This document shows positions 1 to 6,016 of a stretch of DNA of 11,173 nt, piece after piece. Below the pieces are notes generated by a model. It was not told the origin of the DNA and did no database searches. It worked only from the letters and a program-made list of their open reading frames with translations. Position 1 is the stretch's first letter, and each line of letters begins with the position of its first letter. The stretch lies in contig JAHEZR010000023.1 in assembly GCA_023251005.1 (NCBI GenBank), forward strand, positions 1-11,173, read 5' to 3'. Source of the DNA: Ignavibacteriota bacterium. GTDB lineage: Bacteria > Bacteroidota > UBA10030 > JAHEZR01. The position numbers and the translations under genes are program-made.

Positions 1-396
1 GGAGAGCTTTCGCGAATCGTTAAACTAAGCGCAGAAGAGATTGAAAGTAATAGAATAGAAGTTGCGAGGTCAGCGGCAAAGAATCTGAAGTCGATACTTG
101 TGCTGAAAGGAGCGCCAACAGTCACCGCCACGCCCGAAGGAGATGTCTTCATCAATTGCACTGGAAATCCGGGGATGGCAACAGCGGGAGCTGGGGACGT
201 TCTCTCCGGGGCGATGGCAGCACTGTGGGGCCAGCACGTTTCGGCGAGAGACGCTGCGATTTGCGGAGTGTTTATTCATGGAAAGGCAGGCGATTTTGCT
301 AAAGAAAAGTATGGGGAGATGAGCTTGGTTGCCGGCGACATCATCGAAGCGTTGCCTCGCGCCCTAACTCGCACGCTTTCGGGGGATGCAGGTTGA
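1..396 (+). CDS. nnrD: ADP/ATP-dependent NAD(P)H-hydrate dehydratase, C-terminal part (left-truncated)
   Basis: This is the end of the YjeF C-terminal (ribokinase-like) family enzyme that dehydrates damaged NADHX and NADPHX back to NADH and NADPH in the cytosol, using ADP or ATP. The frame is open from the first base, and 131 residues are visible. The window opens at GELSR, which fits the family's HPGE-type motif. NPGMATAGAGDVLSG follows (positions 166-210), where the Asp at 196-198 matches the catalytic Asp of the G-x-G-D nucleotide site. The family usually carries GGTGD here, so GAGD is a small variation. In many bacteria this domain is fused to an N-terminal epimerase; the upstream part lies outside the window, so fusion cannot be judged. 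The TGA stop overlaps the ATG of the next gene (TGATG), suggesting translational coupling. Family assignment is confident. Confidence 0.93.
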   Translation, partial: GELSRIVKLSAEEIESNRIEVARSAAKNLKSILVLKGAPTVTATPEGDVFINCTGNPGMATAGAGDVLSGAMAALWGQHVSARDAAICGVFIHGKAGDFAKEKYGEMSLVAGDIIEALPRALTRTLSGDAG

Positions 397-797
397 TGCC
401 AAATGGCAAAAGGAAGAATTTTTGGCGCCACCAATTTCCTGTGATCATGTGGGCAGCTTTTATTTTTATTCTTTCTTCACTTCCCGGGTCATTGATTTCA
501 GTTTCTACGCCTCTTCCCCTGGATAAAGCGTTCCATGCAGTGATTTTCTTTATCTTCTGTTTTCTTCTCAATCGTGCACTTCTCAGTCAAAGTCGAGCAC
601 CGGTTTTAAGTAGGTATCGTCTTTTTGTTTCCTTTCTTATTGTTGTCGCCTATGGCATTTCCGATGAACTTCACCAGACCATTGTTCCGGGCCGTTCGCC
701 CGACTTAAGCGATGCATTGGCAGATGCGGTTGGAGGGTTAGCATGTACAGCATACTTAATACTGTGCAACAAGTTTAAAGCGGTGAAGGAGGTTTAG
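396..797 (+). CDS. VanZ-like family membrane protein
   Basis: This is a 133-residue small integral membrane protein of the VanZ-like family. Named after VanZ of teicoplanin resistance, the family is mostly of unknown biochemical function. Hydrophobic segments lie near residues 14-30, 48-63, 76-89 and 112-124. The family signatures are present: DKAFH at 43-47 and the block DELHQ..VPGRSPDLSDALAD at about 90-110. The start is taken as ATG at 396, sharing a base with the upstream TGA. A TTG one codon earlier (393) is an alternative. A G-rich stretch at 381-385 could act as the ribosome site. Overlap with the NAD(P)HX-repair gene suggests co-transcription, but no functional link is known. This family is common in housekeeping contexts and is not evidence of antibiotic resistance. 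Confidence 0.85.
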   Translation: MPNGKRKNFWRHQFPVIMWAAFIFILSSLPGSLISVSTPLPLDKAFHAVIFFIFCFLLNRALLSQSRAPVLSRYRLFVSFLIVVAYGISDELHQTIVPGRSPDLSDALADAVGGLACTAYLILCNKFKAVKEV

Positions 798-858
798 ATT
801 TGGGGGAGCTGAAGTTCTCCTCAACCTTGACTTTCAGTTCGGAATTGGATACTTTCTT

Positions 859-2001
859 GTGAGTTTCCGATTTGAATTACAGCAGTCGGATGGCTCCGCG
901 AGGGCGGGTCTCATCCAGACTGATCATGGGGTTATTGAAACCCCTGTTTTTATTCCGATTGCGACGCAGGGGACAGTCAAAAGCATCGAACCCCGAGAGC
1001 TCGAGGAAATAGGGGCTCAGATCATCCTTGGCAATACATACCATTTGTCGCTCAGACCCGGGGAGGACCTCCTCAGAAGAGCCGGGGGATTGCATCGTTT
1101 CGCTGGGTGGCATGGACCGATACTAACAGACAGCGGCGGGTTTCAGATATTCAGCCTCACTGGGTTGCGAGAAATCTCGGAGGAGGGTGTTCGCTTTCAG
1201 TCACACATTGATGGTTCGCTACACTTTTTCTCTCCCGAGCGTGTAATCGAATTGGAGAGAATCATCGGCGCAGATATTATCATGGTGCTTGATGAGTGCC
1301 TCCCTTATCCGTCGGATCACGATTACGCGGGGGAGTCGATGAAACGGACTGTCCGATGGGCAGAGAAGTCTAAGGCGGCATTGTCTCAATATCCGGGTAT
1401 TTACGGCCATACTCAGGCGCTCTTCGGGATCGTGCAAGGCAGTCTCTATGAAGACTTGCGATCGGACTGCGCGAAAAAGTTAATGGATCTCGATTTTGAA
1501 GGATACGCTATCGGCGGTCTTGCCGTTGGCGAGCTTGTGGATTCGATGTACGAGATGACTGAATTCTGTACTAATTTGTTGCCGGCAGATAGGCCTCGAT
1601 ACCTCATGGGTGTTGGAACGCCTGTGAATCTTCTGGAGTCCATCGAACGCGGATGCGACATATTCGACTGTGTTTTGCCAACCCGAAATGGACGAAACGG
1701 GATGGCCTTTACTTCAGCAGGGACGATTACACTGAAGAACTCCAAATATGAGGACGATTTCAGACAGCTCGACCCGGCGTGCCAGTGTTATACTTGCCGG
1801 AATTTTTCTCGTGCGTACTTACGATACCTTTTCCGGTCGAGAGAAATCTTGGGAATGCAACTCCTCACTCTACACAACCTTTCGTACTACCTCTCGCTAA
1901 TGCAAGAGGCGAGAGGTGCAATCCGGAGGCATGAGTTTTCTTCGTGGAAGTCGAATACAATTAGACGGCTCCAAGCAGATCCGATCGATAAATTCAACTA
2001 A
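859..2001 (+). CDS. tgt: queuine/preQ1 tRNA-guanine transglycosylase
   Basis: Tgt swaps guanine 34 in the anticodon of GUN tRNAs (Asp, Asn, His, Tyr) for preQ1 during queuosine synthesis. The 380-residue length is normal for the bacterial enzyme. Conserved elements are clear: TQGTVK and GNTYHL near the N-terminus, DSGGFQ starting at Asp91 (general acid/base), GIVQGS, GGLAVGE, and the nucleophile region FDCVLPTRNGRNG with Asp270. The zinc site is C308-x-C310-x2-C313 with His339. The start is a GTG at 859: the upstream frame has no ATG, and MSFRFEL aligns with the usual N-terminus. The ribosome site is weak (GGAATTGGA at 841-849). A 61-base gap separates it from the VanZ-like gene, and yajC follows after 25 bases, the same tgt-yajC pairing as in E. 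coli. Identification is secure. Confidence 0.97.
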   Translation: MSFRFELQQSDGSARAGLIQTDHGVIETPVFIPIATQGTVKSIEPRELEEIGAQIILGNTYHLSLRPGEDLLRRAGGLHRFAGWHGPILTDSGGFQIFSLTGLREISEEGVRFQSHIDGSLHFFSPERVIELERIIGADIIMVLDECLPYPSDHDYAGESMKRTVRWAEKSKAALSQYPGIYGHTQALFGIVQGSLYEDLRSDCAKKLMDLDFEGYAIGGLAVGELVDSMYEMTEFCTNLLPADRPRYLMGVGTPVNLLESIERGCDIFDCVLPTRNGRNGMAFTSAGTITLKNSKYEDDFRQLDPACQCYTCRNFSRAYLRYLFRSREILGMQLLTLHNLSYYLSLMQEARGAIRRHEFSSWKSNTIRRLQADPIDKFN

Positions 2002-2026
2002 GCGTGCGACCAAAGGAGATCTCCTC

Positions 2027-2353
2027 ATGATTCATTTACATCAACTTTTTGCAGCACAACCCCCACCCGGCGAAGGGCAGGGAGGGAGCATTTTTAGCCT
2101 CTTCCTTCCGCTCGTACTCATTTTTGTTGTCTTCTATTTCTTTATCATCAGACCGCAGCAGAAGAGGCAGAAAGAACGCCAAAACCTGTTGAGCGCACTG
2201 AAGAAGGGTGACAAGGTAATCGCCGCAGGAGGCCTACACGGCACAGTCATCGGAATAGATGACAAGACGTTTCTGCTGCAGGTCGCCGACAACGTAAAGT
2301 TGAAGTGTGAGCGAAGCTCGGTAATTACTATCTTAAAGGAAGCTGAGGCTTAG
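2027..2353 (+). CDS. yajC: Sec translocon accessory subunit YajC
   Basis: YajC is a small single-pass inner-membrane protein that associates with SecDF and SecYEG in protein export. The 108-residue product has a short N-terminal stretch rich in Pro and Gly. A transmembrane helix follows at about residues 22-41, then the hallmark [10 protein letters not shown] at 42-51, and a soluble domain with KKGDKV, GGLHGTV and a C-terminal [10 protein letters not shown]. The start is ATG 2027, because AAAGGAG (2012-2018) sits 8 bases upstream; the frame is open further upstream but lies inside tgt. It follows tgt closely, probably in one operon. In many bacteria secD and secF follow yajC; here ribBA follows instead, so secDF must be elsewhere if present. 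Confidence 0.95.
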   Translation: MIHLHQLFAAQPPPGEGQGGSIFSLFLPLVLIFVVFYFFIIRPQQKRQKERQNLLSALKKGDKVIAAGGLHGTVIGIDDKTFLLQVADNVKLKCERSSVITILKEAEA

Positions 2354-2418
2354 CCCCGACGCTTCTCGCGATGAAAAATTCTTTGGTGGCACTGAGAAAT
2401 AATTGGTAGGGAGAAGAA

Positions 2419-3648
2419 ATGAGGGAAAAGAAGACGGCTGGAATCTCGACTATCCCTGAAGCAATCGAAGAAATCCGAGTGGGCAAAGTCGTCATCGTCG
2501 TCGACGATGAGGATCGAGAAAATGAGGGAGATTTCATCGTTGCTGCTGAGAAGGCAACGCCGGAGATCATCAATTTCATGCTGAAGCATGGACGCGGAGT
2601 ATTGTGCGCACCGATCACGACTCAGCGTGCGGATGAACTTGGGCTCGAATCGATGGTGGACAGCAACACATCTCTCCATGAAACGCCTTTCACCGTCTCC
2701 GTCGATTATATTTATGGAACGACTACAGGCGTTTCAGCGGCGGATCGCACTGCGACCATTCGTGCCCTGATCAACCCGAAGACAAAGCCAAGTGATCTCG
2801 CCCGTCCAGGACACGTGTTCCCGTTGCGTTCAATCGATGGTGGAGTACTTCGGAGAGCTGGACACACAGAAGCGGTTGTCGACCTGTGTCGGTTCGCAGG
2901 AGTTTACCCCGCGGGCGTTTTGTGCGAGATCCTCAACGACGATGGCACGATGGCGCGCATCCCTGAGCTCCTGAGAATTGCGAAGCAGTTTGACATGCCC
3001 ATCCTTACAGTTCGAAGCCTGATTGAGTATCGGATGCAGAGGGAGAAGCTCGTCCAGAAAATCGTTACCACAAAGCTCCCAACGCGTTACGGCGAATTCG
3101 TTCTCCATATGTATCGCAGTGAGACGGACAGTAAAGAACATGTCGCTTTGGTAAAAGGAGAGATCTCAACGGAGAAGGCGACGCTTGTCCGCATCCACTC
3201 AGAATGTCTGACTGGCGATGTGTTCGGTTCCTTGCGTTGTGATTGCCATGACCAGCTCATTGCCGCACTGCAGATGGTGGAGCGAGAAGGAGTTGGTGTA
3301 GTTCTCTATATGAGGCAGGAAGGGAGAGGCATCGGGCTTGTTAATAAACTAAAAGCCTATCGGCTACAGGACGAAGGGATGGATACAGTCGAAGCGAATG
3401 AAAAACTGGGTTTCCGTCCGGACTTGAGAGACTACGGCATCGGTGCTCAGATTCTCCGCGACCTCGGAGTTGGAAAAATGCGTTTGATGACAAACAACCC
3501 GAAAAAAGTCGTTGGTCTCCATGGCTATGGGCTTGAAATAGTAGAACGAGTCCCGCTCGAAGTTGATCCGAACGAGAAGAACGAAAAGTATCTCGCCACA
3601 AAGCGCGACAAGTTAGGTCATCTCATACTAGTGAAAAAGAACCAATAG
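2419..3648 (+). CDS. ribBA: bifunctional 3,4-dihydroxy-2-butanone-4-phosphate synthase / GTP cyclohydrolase II
   Basis: This fused enzyme makes both riboflavin precursors: the four-carbon unit from ribulose 5-phosphate (RibB half) and the pyrimidine from GTP (RibA half). The 409 residues match the usual fusion length. The RibB half, about 1-205, has [10 protein letters not shown] at 29-38, RPGH at 129-132, RRAGHTEA at 145-152 and [12 protein letters not shown]. The RibA half, about 210-405, has [14 protein letters not shown] with zinc ligands Cys263, Cys274 and Cys276, then QEGRGIGL at 300-307 and MTNNPKK. Both active-site sets look intact, so both activities are expected. The start is ATG 2419 with AGGGA at 2408-2412. 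The 65-base gap after yajC is too short for an FMN riboswitch and shows none. Identification is secure. Confidence 0.97.
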   Translation: MREKKTAGISTIPEAIEEIRVGKVVIVVDDEDRENEGDFIVAAEKATPEIINFMLKHGRGVLCAPITTQRADELGLESMVDSNTSLHETPFTVSVDYIYGTTTGVSAADRTATIRALINPKTKPSDLARPGHVFPLRSIDGGVLRRAGHTEAVVDLCRFAGVYPAGVLCEILNDDGTMARIPELLRIAKQFDMPILTVRSLIEYRMQREKLVQKIVTTKLPTRYGEFVLHMYRSETDSKEHVALVKGEISTEKATLVRIHSECLTGDVFGSLRCDCHDQLIAALQMVEREGVGVVLYMRQEGRGIGLVNKLKAYRLQDEGMDTVEANEKLGFRPDLRDYGIGAQILRDLGVGKMRLMTNNPKKVVGLHGYGLEIVERVPLEVDPNEKNEKYLATKRDKLGHLILVKKNQ

Positions 3649-3673
3649 TCACTGCCGATTCCCTACCATAGCA

Positions 3674-3702
3674 CGCAACTTCCTGGAATGCGATAAGTTG
3701 TG
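3674..3702 (+). other. small hairpin downstream of ribBA
   Basis: CGCAACTT (3674-3681) can pair with AAGTTGTG (3695-3702) through eight pairs, one of them G-U, around a 13-base loop. It lies 25 bases past the ribBA stop. It is not followed at once by a T-run; the nearest T-rich bases come about 12 bases later. It might protect or help end the ribBA transcript, but this is weak. Confidence 0.25.
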
Positions 3703-3757
3703 AATCGACGGCTTTTGTGGTCTTTTCGGTCGGGTGACAGGGTTCGGAAGATTTTAC

Positions 3758-3787
3758 TTGACTTTTATTTCGGATTTCTTTTAGATT
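3758..3787 (+). promoter_or_regulatory. candidate promoter upstream of greA
   Basis: TTGACT (3758-3763) matches a sigma70-type -35 box in five of six bases. TAGATT (3782-3787), 18 bases later, is a moderate -10 match. TAGATTGG (3782-3789) also differs by one base from the Bacteroidetes -7 consensus TAnnTTTG, with TTG about 21 bases upstream. Transcription would begin near 3794, about 140 bases ahead of greA and about 30 bases ahead of the terminator hairpin. This is pattern evidence only. Confidence 0.5.
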
Positions 3788-3793
3788 GGATTA

Positions 3794-3864
3794 AGGTGAG
3801 GCAGTAACCTAGGTTGTGAGTACAGCCACCATTCCCAGCGGTTGGAATGATGGCTTTTCTTTTT
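3794..3864 (+). ncRNA. candidate short greA leader RNA
   Basis: Initiation at the promoter-like sequence ending at 3787 and termination at the hairpin ending at 3864 would release an RNA of about 70 bases. It contains the 10-base palindrome AACCTAGGTT (3806-3815) ahead of the terminator stem. GGTT at 3812-3815 can pair with AGCC at 3824-3827, which would compete with the base of the terminator. E. coli greA is known to have a leader whose terminator yields short RNAs called GraL. This similarity is one of layout, not of sequence. There is no coding frame of note here. The start site is inferred. Confidence 0.35.
3825..3864 (+). terminator. intrinsic terminator in the greA leader
   Basis: The arms GCCACCATTCC (3825-3835) and GGAATGATGGC (3844-3854) form an 11-base stem with one C-A mismatch and an eight-base loop. 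TTTTCTTTTT (3855-3864) follows directly. It lies 68 bases before the greA start, downstream of the candidate promoter. It may end ribBA transcripts, act as a leader attenuator for greA, or do both. Confidence 0.8.
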
Positions 3865-3932
3865 GGTTGTTCGGCGTCGATCGTTGTGGAAAACTGCTCA
3901 AGATGCCGGCCGGTTAAATGAGGAAAGAATAG

Positions 3933-4424
3933 ATGCAGGAAAGTAACAAGGACAATGGAATTGTCTATCTCACGCGCCAGCGGCTTGTCGCTCTCGAAGC
4001 GGAACTCCGCGAGCTGAAAACGAAGGGTAGGAGAGAGATTGCACAGAAGATCGCTGAGGCGAGAGGCCACGGAGATCTATCGGAGAATTCTGAGTACGAT
4101 GCTGCGAAGGAAGCTCAACAACACCTTGAGCTTCGGATTGCAAAACTGGAACAGACTCTGTCACGCACTCGCATCATGGAAGGCAAAGACTTACCGAACG
4201 ACAAAGCCTACATCCTCTCAACAGTGAAAGTGAGGGACGTGAAATCCAATAAAGAGTTCAAGTACATGCTGGTCTCTCCGGAGGAATCGAATTTTGAAGA
4301 GAACAAGATCTCTGTCACCTCTCCAGTTGGTAAAGCGCTTCTTGGGAAGAGAAAAGGGGAGGTTGTGAAGATTAAAGTTCCAGCGGGATCGCTGGAATAC
4401 AAAGTTTTAGATATTGAGAGGTAA
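3933..4424 (+). CDS. greA: transcription elongation factor GreA
   Basis: GreA enters the secondary channel of stalled, backtracked RNA polymerase and triggers cleavage of the RNA 3' end so that elongation can resume. The 163 residues are near the usual 157-160. The N-terminal half (about 10-80) is the coiled-coil finger, with the tip motif GDLSENSEYDAAKE; Asp48 and Glu51 match the catalytic acidic pair (Asp41 and Glu44 in E. coli). The rest is the FKBP-like domain, with ISVTSPVGKALLGKRKGEVV and the closing LEYKVLDIER. The start is ATG 3933 with AGGA (3921-3924) 8 bases upstream. The leader carries a promoter-like sequence and a terminator, so its expression may depend on read-through. A four-codon frame (ATG 3918 to TAG 3932) abuts the start and is probably chance. 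Confidence 0.96.
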   Translation: MQESNKDNGIVYLTRQRLVALEAELRELKTKGRREIAQKIAEARGHGDLSENSEYDAAKEAQQHLELRIAKLEQTLSRTRIMEGKDLPNDKAYILSTVKVRDVKSNKEFKYMLVSPEESNFEENKISVTSPVGKALLGKRKGEVVKIKVPAGSLEYKVLDIER

Positions 4425-4512
4425 GTACGGCCTTCACAAAAGAATTCCCCTCTCTCATTTTGTTGCCTTCCTCCGCTTGTCCAGTTCATATGATTGATGA
4501 CTCCGAAGAGCA

Positions 4513-5019
4513 GTGCCAGAGAACCTAGAGATCAAGCTCAGAGTAAGCGACCCGGACGAACTCGAACGCACCGTCAAGGCTCTTTGGAGGTGTGTCTTCG
4601 ATGGCTGGCAGCGCGACACGTATTTCCGAGTTCCACGCGGGAGGTTAAAGCTTCGCGAAACACCAGAAGGTTCAGAATTGATCCTCTACCTTCGGCCAAA
4701 TAAGACCGGTGCAAGGTGGAGTACCTACCTTATTGCAGAGACAAATCAGCCAAGGAGATTGAAGCAGCTGCTCACGGCATTATTCGGGGTAAAGCAAATC
4801 GTGAGCAAACGTCGGAAGGTTTTTCTCCATCGGAATGCACGTATTCATCTTGACCGGGTTGAACGCCTTGGGAACTTTGTGGAAATCGAGGTAATGAGGA
4901 GCCGGGGAAGGAAAGAAGCACGGGATGTCTTGTCTTCCTTGCTTCAGAAACTTCGGATTGCTGGGGAAAAGCCAATTGGTGGCTCTTATTCTGACCTTTT
5001 AACTCCAAAGGATCTATAA
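4513..5019 (+). CDS. CYTH domain protein (class IV adenylate cyclase / triphosphatase-like)
   Basis: CYTH proteins form a beta-barrel tunnel that binds triphosphates with metal ions. Members include CyaB-type adenylate cyclases, thiamine triphosphatases and tripolyphosphatases. This 168-residue protein starts with PENLEIKLRV, a variant of the ExExK signature with Asn in place of the first Glu. Further barrel strands follow: RDTYFRVPRGRLKLRE (34-49), ILYLRP, the basic VSKRRKVFL (97-105), and HLDRVERLGNFVEIEVM (112-128). It ends with GGSYSDLL, typical of the bacterial subgroup. GTG 4513 is the only sensible start, because a TGA in the same frame lies at 4498. The ribosome site is poor. It follows greA by 88 bases, with no terminator seen between. 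The substrate cannot be told from sequence, so cyclase activity should not be assumed. Confidence 0.85.
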   Translation: MPENLEIKLRVSDPDELERTVKALWRCVFDGWQRDTYFRVPRGRLKLRETPEGSELILYLRPNKTGARWSTYLIAETNQPRRLKQLLTALFGVKQIVSKRRKVFLHRNARIHLDRVERLGNFVEIEVMRSRGRKEARDVLSSLLQKLRIAGEKPIGGSYSDLLTPKDL

Positions 5020-5095
5020 CCCCGCTGCCTTCAATTTCCACATTTTTCAGAATCGAGATCGGCGTATTGGGAGGCAGGATTCTTCGAAAAAGGAC

Positions 5096-5124
5096 TTGCA
5101 AAAGGCTAATCAATTTGTTATATT
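5096..5124 (+). promoter_or_regulatory. promoter of the tRNA-Gly gene
   Basis: TTGCAA (5096-5101) and TATATT (5119-5124) are separated by exactly 17 bases. This is a good sigma70-type match of four or five of six in each box. The predicted start, near 5131, would be only about three bases before the mature tRNA 5' end. The A/T-rich setting contrasts with the neighbouring coding DNA. This is pattern evidence only. Confidence 0.65.
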
Positions 5125-5133
5125 TTTTGCAGT

Positions 5134-5206
5134 GCGGGAATAGCTCAGTTGGTAGAGCGTCACCTTGCCAAGGTGAATGTCGCGGGTTCGAGTCCCGTTT
5201 CCCGCT
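5134..5206 (+). tRNA. tRNA-Gly (anticodon GCC)
   Basis: A full cloverleaf is seen over 73 bases. The acceptor GCGGGAA (5134-5140) pairs with TTCCCGC (5199-5205). The D stem is GCTC/GAGC and the anticodon stem is TCACC/GGTGA (5160-5164, 5172-5176). The loop TTGCCAA has anticodon GCC at 5167-5169. The T arm is GCGGG-TTCGAGT-CCCGT. The discriminator base is T, and CCA is not encoded, so a CCA-adding enzyme is needed. It has its own promoter upstream and a terminator about 80 bases downstream, so it is probably a separate transcription unit. Confidence 0.97.
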
Positions 5207-5284
5207 CTGCCTCGCGCAAGCGTGGCACGTGGTGACCCGTGAGGAATGGGTTGCCATGGTTTACACACTTCCTCTTTAAGATAG

Positions 5285-5322
5285 CCCCGCCGCCCCCAAT
5301 CCCACCAGGTGGCGGGGTTTTT
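5285..5322 (+). terminator. intrinsic terminator after tRNA-Gly
   Basis: CCCCGCCGCC (5285-5294) pairs with GGTGGCGGGG (5308-5317) as a ten-base stem with one G-U pair around a 13-base loop. Five T residues follow (5318-5322). It closes the tRNA-Gly transcript and separates it from the downstream small membrane protein gene and the other tRNAs. The strong stem and immediate T-run make this convincing. Confidence 0.88.
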
Positions 5323-5453
5323 GTTATTGGCTTGTCATGGAAGACTATTGTGATCGAATGCAGAACTCAATCCAAGGGAACTTCGAGCAGATCGACGACC
5401 AAAGAAACCATTACTCGATTATTCGCGGCGGCTCTTTGCTGGAGGATTAGCCT

Positions 5454-5669
5454 ATGTTCTTTGCCTACTTTTTGATTGTCGTTGGAGTTGTTTTCCTCCT
5501 CAAGAATTTTGGGATACTTCCAGCGGGTTCATGGGGTATCATATGGCCCTCTCTGCTGATCGCTTGGGGACTTTCCATGATCTTCGGTCGACACAAGTAT
5601 TGGTGGAGTTGGGGATGGCCGCATCGAGGTCGTGAGGAGAATAGAAGCCAGAGCGATTCCACATGTTAA
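5454..5669 (+). CDS. small membrane protein, LiaI/LiaF-like (DUF5668-type) transmembrane region
   Basis: This is a 71-residue protein of two hydrophobic segments, about residues 4-22 and 27-44. They are separated by KNFGILPAGSWG and followed by a charged, Trp-rich tail (WWSWGWPHRG...). The pattern VGVVFLLKNFGILP.....IWPSLLIAWGLSMIF is typical of the LiaI/LiaF-like transmembrane module (DUF5668), whose members occur alone or fused to other domains. Its role is not known; some relatives belong to cell-envelope stress pathways. The start is ATG 5454, with a strong GGAGG (5441-5445) 8 bases upstream and an in-frame TAG at 5448 ruling out extension. Only 13 bases separate its stop from tRNA-Leu and a terminator lies upstream, so it is likely transcribed with the following tRNAs. 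Confidence 0.75.
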   Translation: MFFAYFLIVVGVVFLLKNFGILPAGSWGIIWPSLLIAWGLSMIFGRHKYWWSWGWPHRGREENRSQSDSTC

Positions 5670-5682
5670 GGGGCTGGGATGG

Positions 5683-5771
5683 GCCGGGGTGGCGGAACTG
5701 GTAGACGCGAAGGACTTAAAATCCTTTGTCCCGTGAAACGGGACGTACCGGTTCAATTCCGGTCCCCGGCA
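5683..5771 (+). tRNA. tRNA-Leu (anticodon UAA)
   Basis: This is a class II tRNA of 89 bases. The acceptor GCCGGGG (5683-5689) pairs with CCCCGGC (5764-5770), and the discriminator is A. The anticodon stem AAGGA/TCCTT (5710-5714, 5722-5726) encloses the loop CTTAAAA with anticodon TAA at 5717-5719. The long variable arm has the stem GTCCCG/CGGGAC (5728-5733, 5739-5744), as expected for leucine. The T arm is ACCGG-TTCAATT-CCGGT. CCA is not encoded. It starts 13 bases after the small membrane protein gene. Confidence 0.97.
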
Positions 5772-5785
5772 CTTCGTCCACTCTC

Positions 5786-5860
5786 GGGCTCTTAGCTCAG
5801 TTGGTTTAGAGCGCTACCTTGACACGGTAGAGGTCAGTGGTTCGAATCCACTAGAGCCCA
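5786..5860 (+). tRNA. tRNA-Val (anticodon GAC)
   Basis: A complete 75-base cloverleaf is seen. The acceptor is GGGCTCT/AGAGCCC and the D stem GCTC/GAGC. The anticodon stem CTACC/GGTAG (5814-5818, 5826-5830) holds the loop TTGACAC with anticodon GAC at 5821-5823. The T arm is AGTGG-TTCGAAT-CCACT and the discriminator is A. CCA is not encoded. It lies 14 bases after tRNA-Leu, so joint transcription is likely. Confidence 0.97.
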
Positions 5861-5890
5861 CAGAGGAGAAATCCGAGAGGAAATGATTTT

Positions 5891-5963
5891 GGCGACGTAC
5901 CCAAGTGGCTAAGGGAGAGGTCTGCAAAACCTTAATTCGGCGGTTCGAATCCGCCCGTCGCCT
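5891..5963 (+). tRNA. tRNA-Cys (anticodon GCA)
   Basis: This is a 73-base cloverleaf. The acceptor GGCGACG (5891-5897) pairs with CGTCGCC (5956-5962). The anticodon stem GAGGT/ACCTT, with one G-U pair, surrounds CTGCAAA with anticodon GCA at 5924-5926. The T arm is GGCGG-TTCGAAT-CCGCC. The discriminator T matches the U73 that cysteinyl-tRNA synthetase recognises. CCA is not encoded. It lies 30 bases after tRNA-Val and 53 bases before thrS, with no terminator between. Confidence 0.97.
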
Positions 5964-5997
5964 CAACCAACGTCTTGTAGCTCCGTAGTTGTAAGTA

Positions 5998-6016
5998 GAT
6001 CATAGTTTGATCATAG
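5998..6016 (+). repeat. paired direct repeat GATCATAG before thrS
   Basis: Two exact copies of GATCATAG (5998-6005 and 6009-6016) are separated by TTT, giving an 11-base period, about one helical turn. The second copy touches the thrS start codon, where a ribosome binding site would normally be, and no Shine-Dalgarno sequence is visible. It could be a protein or RNA recognition site or chance; the core TGATCA-like sequence is only partly palindromic. Confidence 0.4.

Noticed and set aside
396..797. Antibiotic (glycopeptide) resistance gene because of VanZ similarity
   Set aside because: VanZ-like proteins are widespread in housekeeping contexts, and no vanHAX-type neighbours are present.
3765..4070. 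A 101-codon - strand frame between ribBA and greA
   Set aside because: It is antisense to the terminator and the greA N-terminus, with no family resemblance.
4772..5257. A 161-codon - strand frame over the CYTH gene and tRNA-Gly
   Set aside because: It runs through a tRNA gene and the antisense of a recognised protein; no plausible family is seen.
5257..5280. Seven-codon frame MVYTLPL after tRNA-Gly, a possible trace of a GIY-YIG gene often found beside tRNAs
   Set aside because: It is far too short to tell from chance, and no other part of such a gene is present.
5337..5450. A 37-codon + frame (MEDYCDRMQ... to TAG) just before the small membrane protein gene
   Set aside because: It has no ribosome site and no recognised motif. 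It ends over the GGAGG of the next gene, so it might be a leader peptide, but nothing supports that beyond being open. A neighbouring frame reading RRLFAGGLAYV also looks faintly membrane-like, but no frameshift could be shown.
5970..5990. Possible hairpin CAAC...GTTG in the thrS leader as a tRNA-like operator
   Set aside because: Only four solid pairs could be formed, and no anticodon-like loop was convincing.
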